A DNA stretch of 64,000 nt from Setaria digitata (Eukaryota > Nematoda > Chromadorea > Rhabditida > Setariidae), in assembly GCA_003640385.1 (NCBI GenBank), contig RCAB01000182.1, forward strand, positions 50,214-114,213, in the 5' to 3' direction. Positions 25,686-37,436 of the stretch are shown in pieces. The notes beneath the pieces are model-generated. The model did not search any database. It worked only from the letters and a program-made list of their open reading frames with translations, and had not been told where the DNA came from. Positions within the stretch are counted from its first letter, which is position 1. Each line of letters begins with the position of its first letter. Both the position numbers and the translations under genes were made by a program.

Positions 25686-26275
25686 TTACAAAGAATAGTC
25701 ATCATCATCTTTTTCGGAATCAGCATGGAATTCGATTAGAATAGGCCCTTCAATTTTTGGAATACCTGGTTTGCCATCATATTCTACATTTCTTGCCTGT
25801 TTAGCCAAGTTTCCTTCTCCTTTTAATTCACGATTCACTTTTTCAAGGTATGTATATTCATTCTCATAATGCTGAAAATTACAAAAGGTGTCATGCATCT
25901 ATTACTTTGTTTTTGAAATATCTTCTTATTCTAAATTGCTATGTAGCATGATCAGTGTACTCAATTTGTTCATTTTAAATGTTTAGTTTAATTAACTTAT
26001 TAACTCAGTCAAGTAATTGCTGAAAATATATGCTGCGATCGTTTGCTCCTTTTAAAAATAAGACAATTTTTACATTACAGAAAAATTCGTCGTCCCTCAA
26101 ATACCCTCCAATTTTCAGTTCTCAAATATAATGAAGCAAATTGAAATTTAAATGAACAAACCGCATTTCTCATCTCCAGGAAAGCAGTGCGATCCGCTTC
26201 CTTCTCTGGATTCTGTTGCTGCCGCTGTGAATCCGGTACCGGTGTTGGTGGCTCTGGCTTAATTCTACTTAGCAT
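25686..26275 (-). CDS. Small acidic protein, possible PP1 inhibitor-2-like
   Basis: Two exons, 26275-26162 and 25871-25686, join in phase 0 at consensus sites (GCG|GTTTGTT, TTTTCAG|CAT) to give 99 aa. The N-terminus is Pro/Gln-rich (IKPEPPTPVPDSQRQQQ). The centre reads FLEMRNAHYENEYTYLEKV, which resembles the HYNE segment by which inhibitor-2 (PPP1R2) blocks the protein phosphatase 1 active site. The C-terminus is acidic (EKDDDDYSL). The other inhibitor-2 docking motifs (KGILK-like and RVxF-like) are not seen, so the assignment is only a suggestion; the reading frame and splice structure are firmer. It converges with the preceding plus-strand gene. Confidence 0.55.
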
Positions 26276-28950
26276 TTTATGAGAGTAAAGTAGTTTCTAG
26301 ATTTTTTTTTCTTGCTTCTTTTTGTTTACGAACATAATTTCTTAAATTTAAATACATTAATTTCCATCTTACATGGTGGTTCAACTCAACAAAGGATCAT
26401 TGTAAAGTTACAATTGAAAAATTAGCATCCAACATATTTCCATAGAAGTTACAAATGTCTATCAACGAGAATAATCCTTAATTTACGTCAAATCTTATCA
26501 AGCTATCATCATCTCCATATTTCATTAATAAAATTACCTATGATTCTTTTATTCATTTATATGTGAATATTTTTTTATTCTCTAAATAATTTTAATTGAA
26601 AGTACCGTAAACAAATGGCCCATAGTGCGAGCTCTTGGCTGATAAGTTTCGAGAACATTGAATTCGTCAAAAAATGCATGCTTGGCTCGTGTTAGTCCAG
26701 ATGAATAAATGTAGCACCACTAAAATGCTATGTCTTATCATCTTCATACAAATTGCATAGGACAAAGCTTTTTCTTAAAATAAAATTATATGAGTGAACG
26801 ATGGTGCTGTAGTGTTGCTATTTGTGATAGCTTACAAAGAAAGATTCTAATTAAAAGAATTAATTATTCCCATTGCGGTAACTTCATTTTCCGGATATTT
26901 TCAATCAAAATTACCCCGAATAAATAATCCGAATTGAGGGTGCAATTTTTATAGGAATTAATTTTCTCAGTCAATGTATATGCTCTGAATTTCATTTTGA
27001 ATGTTCTAATTTGAAGTAATCATTAAATCATATTAAACTATTAAAATATGTCATAAAGCCTACCATCATATTTGTGCACTACTATTTATGCGAAAATCGT
27101 TGTATGACTGTGACATAATTCATGTTTGAATTTGAATTTCAATACAACTCGCATAATTTTTTCATTGAATTTAGGTGTAATTTATTTAAAATTTAAATGA
27201 ATTTATTATCAATGACAGACTGAAAACGAGCCTGTATTGTAAAAGCTGTGAGAAATGTAATAAATGATTGTGCAATAATAGATAGCAATGAATTCTGCGT
27301 TTTGCACCAACTAGCCAGAAGAATTTGGCCCATCCCTTGGCTGAGCAACACTAAGAGGCAGACATAGTAACGTACCCTTTAAAATGGTATACATTAATTA
27401 AAATAAAGTAATGATTTTGGTTTCAAAGCTGTACTGTTGATGTTATGAGTTAGCCTGATAAAAATTTAACTATTTATTTTTAAATAGACAGACAAGTTTA
27501 AAATAATAATTTCAGTCGCGTATTTCAGATCTATTAAAATTTAAACGGTCATGAAGTTAATTTGCATTATGTGCACACAGTGGATAACGCTTTTTTCAAA
27601 AATGTATATATATATAATAGACAAGCCAGAAGGTTGGAGAGAACATTGAAAAAAAAAGGCGAATTATTTTTCTCAAGAAGTGAAATTTAATTGACAAAGA
27701 AGGAAATTAAATTGGTTTAATTTTTGAAGTTATTGTTTTAAGGTTTACACAAAAAAAAAAAAAAATTAGCTTTTTAAATGGTAGTAATTTTGGGTGCAAT
27801 TAGAAGTTGTAATTAATGAGAGCAACTTATGTTAAACCTTGGCGAATAATTTCCATGAACAAGCGGTGAGATAGCCGCTGCTTTCGTAGGCGATTCGTTA
27901 CTTAGCATCACAGCAAAATAGAAATGAAATGAAATGCTAAAATTTTGTACTTTATAACTACAACTTTAATATATTTACATTGAATTCTATGCAAAGTGGA
28001 GTGCGAAATAAATGGATGGAAGAGAGGGAGAGGGAGAGAGAGAGAGAGAGAAAGGTAAAAATTTCCCTTACTGAAATTATAATTTATAGAAATTGAATAC
28101 AATGTTTCCTTAATCATTATTTGTCAAAAAAGTACCGACAATACTGTTGGTAACCTACATGATGATCATCTATACGCAGATAACTTAATGAGATTCTAAT
28201 TAACTTTCACAAAATCTGTTTTCGATATGTGAGTGTAATTTTCAGTTCACCGTATTCTTCACCAGGTATCAGTGTGTTCCAGTGTTCGAAATATTCGGAA
28301 TGATTTTTTTTTGCAACCATGCATGAGTGAGAGTCCCTTAGTTTAAAATAAAAAGCAATGTATAAAATTAATTTAGCTTGCTCTATCAATGTCATGTTAA
28401 TAGTGCGAAGTAAATTGTGCTAAAAATTCTTAATGATCTGATGTGATATATTGTGTAAAGCGAAACGAATGGAAGGAAATTATTTGATTATAAATTAACT
28501 GCTATGAAAAAAAAAAAAAAAAAAAAGCAAAAAAACGAATTGCATTTCTGCTAATGACGGAATTTTATGGTATAAGTAGAATTGTAAGCGAAAATTTGAT
28601 TAAAAGTTATCGCTGACTGAAATGAAATGATAGCAACACATTACAGACAGAGCGATCATATCGGAGAGATGGCTGTAATTTTTAATTTTAATTTCAATTT
28701 TAATTTAATTAATTCCTTTTGCTAAAGGACTAACTGATAAATAATCAGGTATGAAAGGAATAAATGAAATATTTAGCACTTAAAAATCCACTTGCGCCCA
28801 ACGCTGACCTTTGTGACCTTCTTACTCGTTGTCGCCAAACTTATTTTAATTTTTCTATTCCTTTTGTTTTTTTTTTTTTAAACACAAGCCTATGCAACGG
28901 TTGAGTATAAGTCTTCCGCTCAAGCGCCATCCATTTTCAGGGCTAGTTGA

Positions 28951-28981
<31 letters not shown>

Positions 28982-29766
28982 TGGCTTCCAATTTCCATGG
29001 CTACCGTTCTGCTGTCTAACCAGCCAATATCTTTCGTGAGCAGGAAGCTTGGCACTTCACCTTTACCTTCAGAAAATAATGTCACATCGTGAACTAACTT
29101 CTGTTTCCATCAAATCATTGATATCAGTCAGTCTTATCAGATACTAATCAATAGTCTATAATATACTGAACTAATCAAAAGTGAGCTTCAAACTAAACAA
29201 GTTTACATGAGCTTTGTTATCACTTGCTGCGATAAGTTGTAATCCTAAAAATTTCACATCATTGAAATGCAACTCACAAATGATGCTTTTTTGTTAGTCC
29301 ACTTGAAAAATGCAACTAATAAGTAATTTTCGTTGAACTTTCTCCTTTACTTGATTTTGAAATAGAATTTCAGAAAAATGATACTATTTGTAGTAGACAT
29401 AATTATGATACTTCTAATCTATTGGAAATTTTCTTTGACGTTATTGTTATTACACTTAATTAATTGGAATATATATGAAATCCATCCAGATTAGGTGCTT
29501 GTATTAATTTATGAAATATACAGAAAGTTCAAATTCATATCAAGCGGTTTCAGAATCGATCAATGACATTTGTATTTCACATTCAATATTAAAATTTAAT
29601 AAAGATCGTTGTTTGGCCGATACTAAATGTTAGAAAATGGAGCGCGGCGCTAATGTTAAAGAGACTTTTGTTTGAATTATTGCACAATCGTGAGACAATT
29701 CAGATTTAGTCTACTTGTCATTAGAATTGTTTATTGGCCATTCCTTATCACTGTCCATTCATTTTT
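26276..29766. other. Intergenic, about 3.5 kb
   Basis: AT-rich, with a GA-rich purine run at 28019-28055, an A20 run near 28507-28526 and a short plus-strand open frame with a consensus donor at 28892-28958 (see findings). I found no other coding evidence, RNA gene or mobile element. It lies between two minus-strand genes, so the promoter of the 99-aa gene is expected near its left end. Confidence 0.5.
28019..28055. repeat. GA-rich purine microsatellite
   Basis: Run of GA dinucleotides with GGGA interruptions, ending in a pure (GA)n block; intergenic. Confidence 0.85.
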
Positions 29767-32331
29767 TTAAAAACGAAATAGTCCCTTAATTTTAGATGAT
29801 AATGTTGAATGACTACTACTACTACTACTACTGTTGGGTCGTATGACGGATAATTGCGCATTCAGCTCCCGAAATGTAGGGCGATTTTCCGGATCATATA
29901 TTAAGCAGCTTGACATTATTTGTTGCATTGTCGGTGGCATACCAGTTGGAATAGAGATTTTCACCTAAAATTTACAGCGGTATTAATCTAATCAGTTAAT
30001 TAAATCAATTTTTCCCATAAATCTTCCTCAGCTCAAATTTGATCATTATTATCAAATGTTAAATTAATTTATACCATTAATCGATATGGTATTCAAACAC
30101 TAGAAGTTAAGGTATGCATTGGCTTCTATCAATTACATTTACCCGTTGCTCAATGACACCTCGTCGCAGTTCTTTGTTATCCTGAATCTCTGCATATGGT
30201 TCCTGACCACCTGAATATATTTCCCAGATGGTTATACCAAAACTCCAGACATCAGTTTTTGATGAAAATCGTCCTTGTTTCAAGGTTTCCGGTGCTAACC
30301 ACCTCAAATTATAATGAATTAATTATCAATTTCACTCCATTTTAGGTCGTACAGGATGAGTCTGTTCAATTCTCGAAGTTGATGAGTATAGCAATTTATC
30401 GGCTTCGTCTCTTTCTGTACTGAAGATTAATTTAATTAACAGAATTTTCACCGAATAGGCACATTCTTCATGCTCCTTTCGCGATATTTAATTCCAAGCA
30501 ATGATAGCCCAAAATCACTCAATTTAACTTCATCATCTGTACTCAGCAAACAATTTCGTGCCGCAATATCTCGATGGATTATCTGGACTGCTTCGAGATA
30601 TGCTAAACCCGAAGCCGCCCCGGCACAATATCGTATCTTATCCGTATCACTGGGCTATAAAAATTTCCACCTAATGTGAAACTTAAATGTTATAAAACAG
30701 TGATTTGTACGAACATGAAAAATCGTTTCTCCTTTTTTGAAATTTGAAAAGTAGAGTTGAGAAGATTTTACCGGATGTTTGATATTTTGTACTCGAGCAA
30801 GTAATGAACCACCGCTGGCTAGTTCCATAACAATCATAATAGGATCTTTTAAGGCTGCCACTCCGTAAAATTTAATAATATTTGGGTGATTTAGTTTAAG
30901 CATTAAATTTGCTTCACGAAGAAATTTAATTCGTTCATCTGTGCTAATGTTTCCTGAATGAAGTGTTTTGATGGCTACTGGTATGTATCCACGAAATACT
31001 CCAAGATTAAGAGTTCCCTCGTAAACTTCACCGAAAGCTCCTTCGCCTAATTTTCTGTTCCGTTCAATCTGCAAATCTATTCTTAAATTGTGTGTGTTAA
31101 ATTTAATTTCGTAAAAAGCAATTTCATGAAGTGAAGCAGAAAAAAGAGTAAATGAATTAGAAATAAATTCCGGGTGAAATGTAAAATTAAATTATCTGTA
31201 CCTTCAGGGAAAAACTTAGCTATCAAGATGCATGATTAGAACACTAACCAAAGTACTTCTCGAAAAAAAACCGAGAACTTCAAAGGTTAAAGGGCAAAAA
31301 TTTAGACCTGTTCATGAGCAAGCTGCCAATCACTCCTTGCAATTCCCTTCGCAATGCATACATTTTCTGAATTAAGCGGTTTCTTCATACGACTGTGATA
31401 TGCAATCAGATCGGATATTGTTTTGAATGCATATATGTAAACATAATATAAATGCTTCTGTAAATAACGCAACAGTGTCAAATTATCAGTAATTAGTTAT
31501 AGCATAAAGATATTTTCAGTGCGATGTCAGAGAAATTAATTAACTAACTGATATCATAGAAACTGAATTGAAATGCTCACAGAACGACTTTTCTTGATGA
31601 TAAAATTTGTAATTTCATTTGATTTTTCTGCCAGCACAGTGATTACATATTGCATTTCTCCGTCAATTTCTGCCCTTCGTACCAAAAAATCACCTGAATT
31701 AACAAGCAAAGGTTGACACTCGTCATGTGACATGAAACCATGATAAAATGGTTCGTCCTCAATTTGTTGTGCTGTTCCACCGGCCTCTTCTGGTGTTATC
31801 TGAAAAAAAAAAAAAAAATCTAAGATTATAAGATTGAAATCTTCATATCAATTGCTATTAACTGATTTCCATGGAAAAATATGATTGTGACACTTAATTA
31901 CTCACCTGCACAAGTTTTTTGCTACGTAACGAAAGGTTTGATCCGGTTTCATGTATTGACTCAGGATGATACTACAAATGAATTTTGGTTTGGTATATAT
32001 TTAATAAAATGTAAAACAACTGATAAACTGGAAAGAATTGACTGACAAATAAATTATCAAGTTGTCATCAAAGATTTTTTGAATTTAAAAATTAGTTTTG
32101 TTTTGATGCTTCAATAATTCCAACTATTTTAAAATATTAATTACGCTTGATGTTGCACGAAAATGTCCAGAATTTGTCATATAATTTTTTTCTAATATTA
32201 TCTAATCCTATTCTTTGTTTTAAATTGTGAAAATTTGAAAAAAAAAAAAAAACTTTTACCGTTGAAATGGATTGCACCTCGGAAGATGATGATGTTGTGG
32301 TAGCTCGTGAACTTAGTGACTTCGATGACAT
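29767..32331 (-). CDS. Fes/Fer-type SH2 non-receptor tyrosine kinase
   Basis: Cytoplasmic tyrosine kinase with SH2 then kinase domain and no F-BAR, as in the expanded nematode Fer-like set. Exons (minus): 32331-32260, 31971-31906, 31799-31581, 31457-31308, 31068-30772, 30654-30452, 30302-30143 and 29964-29767 give 454 aa. The Ser/Thr-rich N-terminus is followed by an SH2 domain (~56-150; [19 protein letters not shown]). The kinase has [11 protein letters not shown], the ATP lysine in [33 protein letters not shown] and [14 protein letters not shown], so all catalytic residues are present. The C-terminal tail has a seven-serine run encoded by an AGT triplet repeat (29813-29832), then a basic end. 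A CTTTCAG acceptor 14 nt upstream of the ATG sets the start. Which nematode paralogue this matches is not decidable here. Confidence 0.93.
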
Positions 32332-32347
32332 AAACGATGCTGTTCCT

Positions 32348-34372
32348 GAAAGGTCACACTAATGTGATATGCTTCGAATTATTCAGATTATCACAACTTA
32401 ATTTGCAGTAATTGAATTTTTCAAAATCTTTTTGAAAAGCAAATCCAACAAATTTTACCACTGCTTCGGGATGAAGCTGACCTTCTACGGATGATCAGTT
32501 TCTTGGCTGAAAGAAAGAAAGAAAAGAAACAGAAGCTTGTTTCACAACACATTTAATCAGGTCATTATGATCATTTGTTTTATCGTCATGAAATGTTATC
32601 ATATCACATCTCTAGAAAATTATCGAAAACGTTTCATCAGATAATCAATCATATATCTGCCACTTATTTTTTACAATGAGGATGTCGAACTCCCGATGGT
32701 GATCCTGATGATCCATCCAGAGATGTATGAGCTTCACTTTGAGTATGATTTGGATTAGATGTCGACTCGAGCACCATCATCAGATTTGCTCAATTAACAT
32801 GCAAACACTAGAAATGACTGCAAAGTGATATTTTTAATTTTTTTATTCACAATTTTGCAGCATTTTCATGCAAATTTAATTTATTTCAGTGAATGAAATG
32901 ATAGGAATAAAATATGTTGTAGCGAGTTTTATTGATAACAACAAGGCCTAGAATAGTCGTAGGTGGAGACATGATCGAGTCAAGTATATGTTGTAGACTG
33001 GTGGTTAGTATCGGATAGGTGTGACTGATACAAGTGTTCTTTGATGGTTACAGAAGTTAGTTCCAGATGCACCTCTGAAACTGCGTAACTTTTTCATCCA
33101 TCATTTTCCTTTATCATTTCATTTCGCACAGGAAGTTCTTTGGTTGGAATTTTTAGAAGGAGCAGTAAAATTCTGGGAAGTTCTCCTACAACTCCCGTGC
33201 AATTCAATTCGGTTCCACAATTCGTATCTTCAAGACCGATCTATCAGTAAATGGGTTTTCCAGTGCTACGTATTTCATCTATTCATTCAGTAATTCAGGT
33301 GTGACAGTTTGCCGTTATAACTGGTTGACATTTTCAAACTGTTAATTCTATGATGCTATCGTCATCTTTGATATTTCAAAATTTCACTTACAACTTCAGT
33401 TCTGCCAAAATTAGCATATGGACAAATTGCAATGCTAGAAATTTTATGCATCGTTTGCGGGAAATATACGACAGACAATGGTTTTGTTTAGGGTTTTATT
33501 TGCTTTATAATGTGGCTAAACAGTTCGAGATAAGCATATTTATCAGCTTTTTTTTTTTATCACAGCTAACAAAGCCTTCCATTGCATTCAGTGAAATTTC
33601 CTTCTCGAAAGCAGGTGAAAAAAAAGTGGGAACGAAAATGATAATTACATTTTCATATTGTCCAGCCTATTCATTACTCTCTCTATTCATTTTCATTAAT
33701 CGACGAACGCTACTAGGCTTAGGAAATATTCCATTAATGGTAATTGTAAAGCAGCTTTCGAATTTCATTCACTTCATTAATTAGGCCTGAGAAAAATAGC
33801 TTAGCAATTATTTCCATCCTTCTTTCCTTCACTTGATCTAAGAGCTCATTGGAACTATCTAGATTGGAGAAAACTAGAGAAGGCAAAAAAGGAGACTGAA
33901 CCTTACAGTTCCGTGAAGGACAAAGATTATCGATTGGCCTAGCAATTCTCTTCCTAATTTGAAATTCATTTCATCTGAACAGAAATAAAATTTCTAAACT
34001 TTTTCTCTAACATACACTCACTCTCCTCCTTTACTATTACCTTTCCCTCTGCTCCTTTTTAGAGTTTTTTTTTAATGAATTTTTAACAAGTAGAAAGTTT
34101 ATGTCATGAAATGTGTTAAATTTTAATACGAGGAGAGAAATAGTATTGTTTTCAGAGTAAGACAGAGAAGAATGGGAATTGTAAAAGAGTTTACTGTTAG
34201 AGATTGGAAGTAAATGGTACATGATAGTGCTTTGAAACGATTAAAGGCTTCTTTCGCGAAGAGACGCTAGAGGATGGAACAGTTTAAGAGGAAGAATGTA
34301 TTGTTTGGGAGTTATTCACATCAGAGACCTGAGGTGGTTCCCGACTATGTGGAGAGTGTGGAGTGAGTGGTT

Positions 34373-34408
<36 letters not shown>

Positions 34409-34744
34409 AAAAGGTCAGGATAACTGAACTTATATAACTGGACGCTTTCAAGAAATCTAAGTAGCATTAACAGTGTTGAGAAGGAATATAAAAATGATCA
34501 GTAGATCTTCCTCGATGTGGTGTGGTGATAAGCTGTCGTAAAGTAGTTCTCGACTTAATTGGTATCTTTTATCGTTATCACTCATTTAAATGCTAAATTC
34601 CATATCTGTTATCATTAGCATAGATATTTTGGCTTATTTTTATGTATTGGTGAATCGGTTGAAGATTTTTATGATTGATTTTATTTAAGATTGCATGAAT
34701 TTAACATTCAAACAGTAACAGTAAACAGAGTGTCAGTTCACGGA
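32348..34744. other. Intergenic, divergent promoter region kinase/transporter
   Basis: About 2.4 kb between divergently transcribed genes. It contains a (GA)n microsatellite at 34377-34403 and a 144-codon open frame at 33350-33784 that looks like translated AT-rich DNA rather than protein. No recognisable promoter motif. Confidence 0.5.
34377..34403. repeat. GA microsatellite
   Basis: Uninterrupted GA dinucleotides for about 27 bp, about 370 bp upstream of the transporter start. Confidence 0.9.
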
Positions 34745-34773
34745 CGGCGGGCTATGTTCTGCCCGCCGACATG
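34745..34773 (+). promoter_or_regulatory. GC-rich hairpin with overlapping upstream ORF at a start codon
   Basis: Positions 34745-34752 (CGGCGGGC) pair perfectly with 34761-34768 (GCCCGCCG), an 8-bp all-GC stem with an 8-nt loop, in otherwise AT-rich DNA. An upstream ATG sits in the loop (34754) and encodes six residues (MFCPPT). Its stop TGA (34772-34774) overlaps the main ATG (34771-34773) as ATGA. If transcribed, this should hinder scanning and force leaky scanning or reinitiation. Confidence 0.65.
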
Positions 34774-37436
34774 AAGCTACTGCAGCAAGATATTGAAGGT
34801 TTTATCAGCTGTGATAAGCCATGGAGCAGGTTTGATTCATATCATTATTTTTTATTATCAGCGTACATTGGAGTAATTTATTATAACATTAAGCAATTAT
34901 CCCATTATTTGATGCAGTGTTTTTATTCTAATCTACAATTAAATTAAGATTATTATTTTGTCAGGAATTATAAATTAGCATTCTTCTCTCCTTTTCTTGA
35001 TTTTTAGGAAGGAGTGTCGTCTATGGACAACGAGTTTATTTTTCGGTACATGTATGTTATATGCAGCACGTGTTGCCTTACCAGTTTGTGCAACAGTTAT
35101 TGCTCACGAATATTCGTGGAACAAAAATGATGCGGTATTTTTTATTTTTGTGAATTAGGAAATAGTATTCCTGTAACAACGACAGGAAGCTTTATGAAAG
35201 ACCATTAAAGTATGCTATTAATATGCTGAATGAAGATGAAATTAATGTTCTAGGGTACTGTGTTGTCGTCGTTCTTTTGGGGGTATGCCTGTACCCAAGT
35301 AATTGCTGGCCACCTAGCTGATCGTATGGGTGCTGAGAAAGTATTGACGATCTCGACACTCACTTGGACATTGCTTACTTTCTTTACTCCCCTGCTATTC
35401 GACCTCTCGTATTCTACAAATCATCCAATGCTTTTCATAATACTTATTCGCTCTGCAACAGGAATTGGTCAAGGTAAGCGATAAGCGTTTATTAGTTTTT
35501 AAAGTTGAAATAAATCTATCTGTTTGGACTGATTTCGAATCTGCTAAAAATTACCTCTAAATTTTACAGCTTTCCATCTTCCATCGATGGCCTCGATGAC
35601 TTCTCGACATCTAACGTCGCTTGACAAAGGGCGCATCTTAGGTATATGTCTAGCAGGATCTCATCTTGGGTAAAAATTTAAATTTCTTAATATTTTTTCT
35701 CAAAACCTGACTGTAAAACCTGATGTTTGGCCACATCTCTGGCAATTCTGGTACTTTACAAAGTTGGTTAGTTTCAGGACAGCACTAGCAGGAGCAATTG
35801 GTTCAGTATTGTTGGAAACTTTTGGTTGGCGTGCGTTATTTCATTGTGTAGGTAGGTATATTTTTTACCTATAGTATCATTCTTGCTTAGTTGAATCAGT
35901 GAAGCTGTGGAAAAAGCCATGCTTACTTTTAACGGTTCAGGGTTGATCTCTTTCATTTGGTGGACATTGCTTCACTTCTTGTCTTCTGCACGTGGCAGAG
36001 CTGATAATGTTGGTGGTTTCAAAAGTGACGAGCTGAAAGTGCCCTTATTTAACAGTCTAAGGAAGACTTCTAGTAATAGTCCTGAAAATGTGGTCCCTTG
36101 GCAGGTGCTGCTAAAACATCGGTCGTTTTGGTACGTTAGAAAATTCTACTTTTTTTTTGATTGTAACTTTTTATCCTAATATAACAAAAAATTCTTCCGG
36201 ATTTTTCATTGGAAAACTGGAAACTGAGTTCAAATTTGAAGGTAAAAGTTGAAATTGGAATAAGTTTAATAAGAATGTTGTAAGCATTTTTCGTTATTTA
36301 GCAAGTAATACGAAAAAATTTTAAAGAATAATATGGGTAAGAAATTTTTGCCATTCACAAAGCTTACAATTTTAAGGGCAGCAGCGGTTGCTCAATACTG
36401 TGGTGCAAACGCTTATTATACTTTATTCAGTTGGCTTCCATATTATTTCTCGGATACATATCCTGATGCAAAGGGAGTTGTGTATAACGTGGTACCTTCA
36501 CTTGCAATTGTGATAACTGCTTTTTTTGCTCCGTTTATCGCAACAACATTATTCCTCAATGTACATTCGCTTACTTTGACCAGGAAGTTGATGGAGGTTC
36601 AGTTTTTATTTAACCAAAGTTTGTGTTATTTTAACTTATGATTCTAAATTATTCTTTATAAATTATCAATTCAAAATCCAATTATCAATATTTCAGTGTA
36701 TTTCATTGGTTGGAATGGCGATATGTTTATTGATTTCATCGAAATCTATGAGTTTCAATGCGGCTTTATTCACTTTCACATTAGCTATGGCAGCGCGTGG
36801 TTTTCATCATGGTGGCGTTTCAGTGAATCCATGTGATCTTGCTCCGAATCATACTGGCTCAGTTTTTGGTACATTTTTTTTATTTCTAAGCTACCTAAAG
36901 AAATCTCATAAGGTTCTGGGAGCAGAAAGAAAAAGGTTACAACGGAAAGGTTGTGTATGGTTTGAAATGCTCCTCGAAAATCGGAGTTCTTGGAACAAAG
37001 CATTGTTTTTATTATTTTCTTATTTTTTGTTTTTTGTTACAATTGAATGCAAAAATGTGATAAGGTAGTCATTCATTTTCTAGGTTGCAGAGCTGTAATG
37101 TAGGATCATACGTCTTAGTAATTTTAGACTAAGATAATTCTATCCTACCATCTCATTTCTTTAATCATTCCTAGTATGATTAATTAATTAGCACATATGC
37201 ATCAAAAGCACGATATTTTCTAGGTCTGTATGAAATCTCCATCTCAGGTTTCTTCCATTTTAGGTGTTTTTAATGCGTTTTCCGCCATAACTGGTTTTAT
37301 TGGAGTGTATTTAGCTGGATATATACTGCACGAAACGGGCAGCACTTGGGCTTATGTATTTGTTTTTACATCTTTACAGTGTTTCATTGGAGCAATTGTT
37401 TTTTCTTTATTTGGTACTGCAAAGAGAATAATTTGA
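34771..37436 (+). CDS. vnut-1: SLC17A9-type vesicular nucleotide transporter (MFS)
   Basis: Major facilitator that loads ATP/ADP into secretory vesicles using membrane potential (family knowledge). Exons 34771-34829, 35008-35134, 35254-35473, 35570-35669, 35778-35851, 35941-36130, 36377-36596, 36697-36868 and 37264-37436 give 444 aa (human 436), with about 12 hydrophobic spans. Family landmarks: LFFGTCMLYAARVALPVCA, SWNKNDAGTVLSSFFWGYA, the MFS loop AGHLADRMGAEKV, FSWLPYYFSDTYPDAKGVVY, GGVSVNPCDLAPNHTGSVFG and GYILHETGSTWAYVF. The ATG at 34771 aligns with the vertebrate N-terminal region. The 5' end differs from its neighbours: no good splice acceptor directly precedes it, but a hairpin and overlapping upstream ORF do. 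Other SLC17 members are possible but the motifs fit A9 best. Confidence 0.92.

Noticed and set aside
33350..33784. 144-codon plus-strand open frame
   Set aside because: Longest non-gene frame, but rich in Phe/Ser/Ile from AT-rich DNA, with no family motif, no splice partner and no near-start acceptor of good quality.
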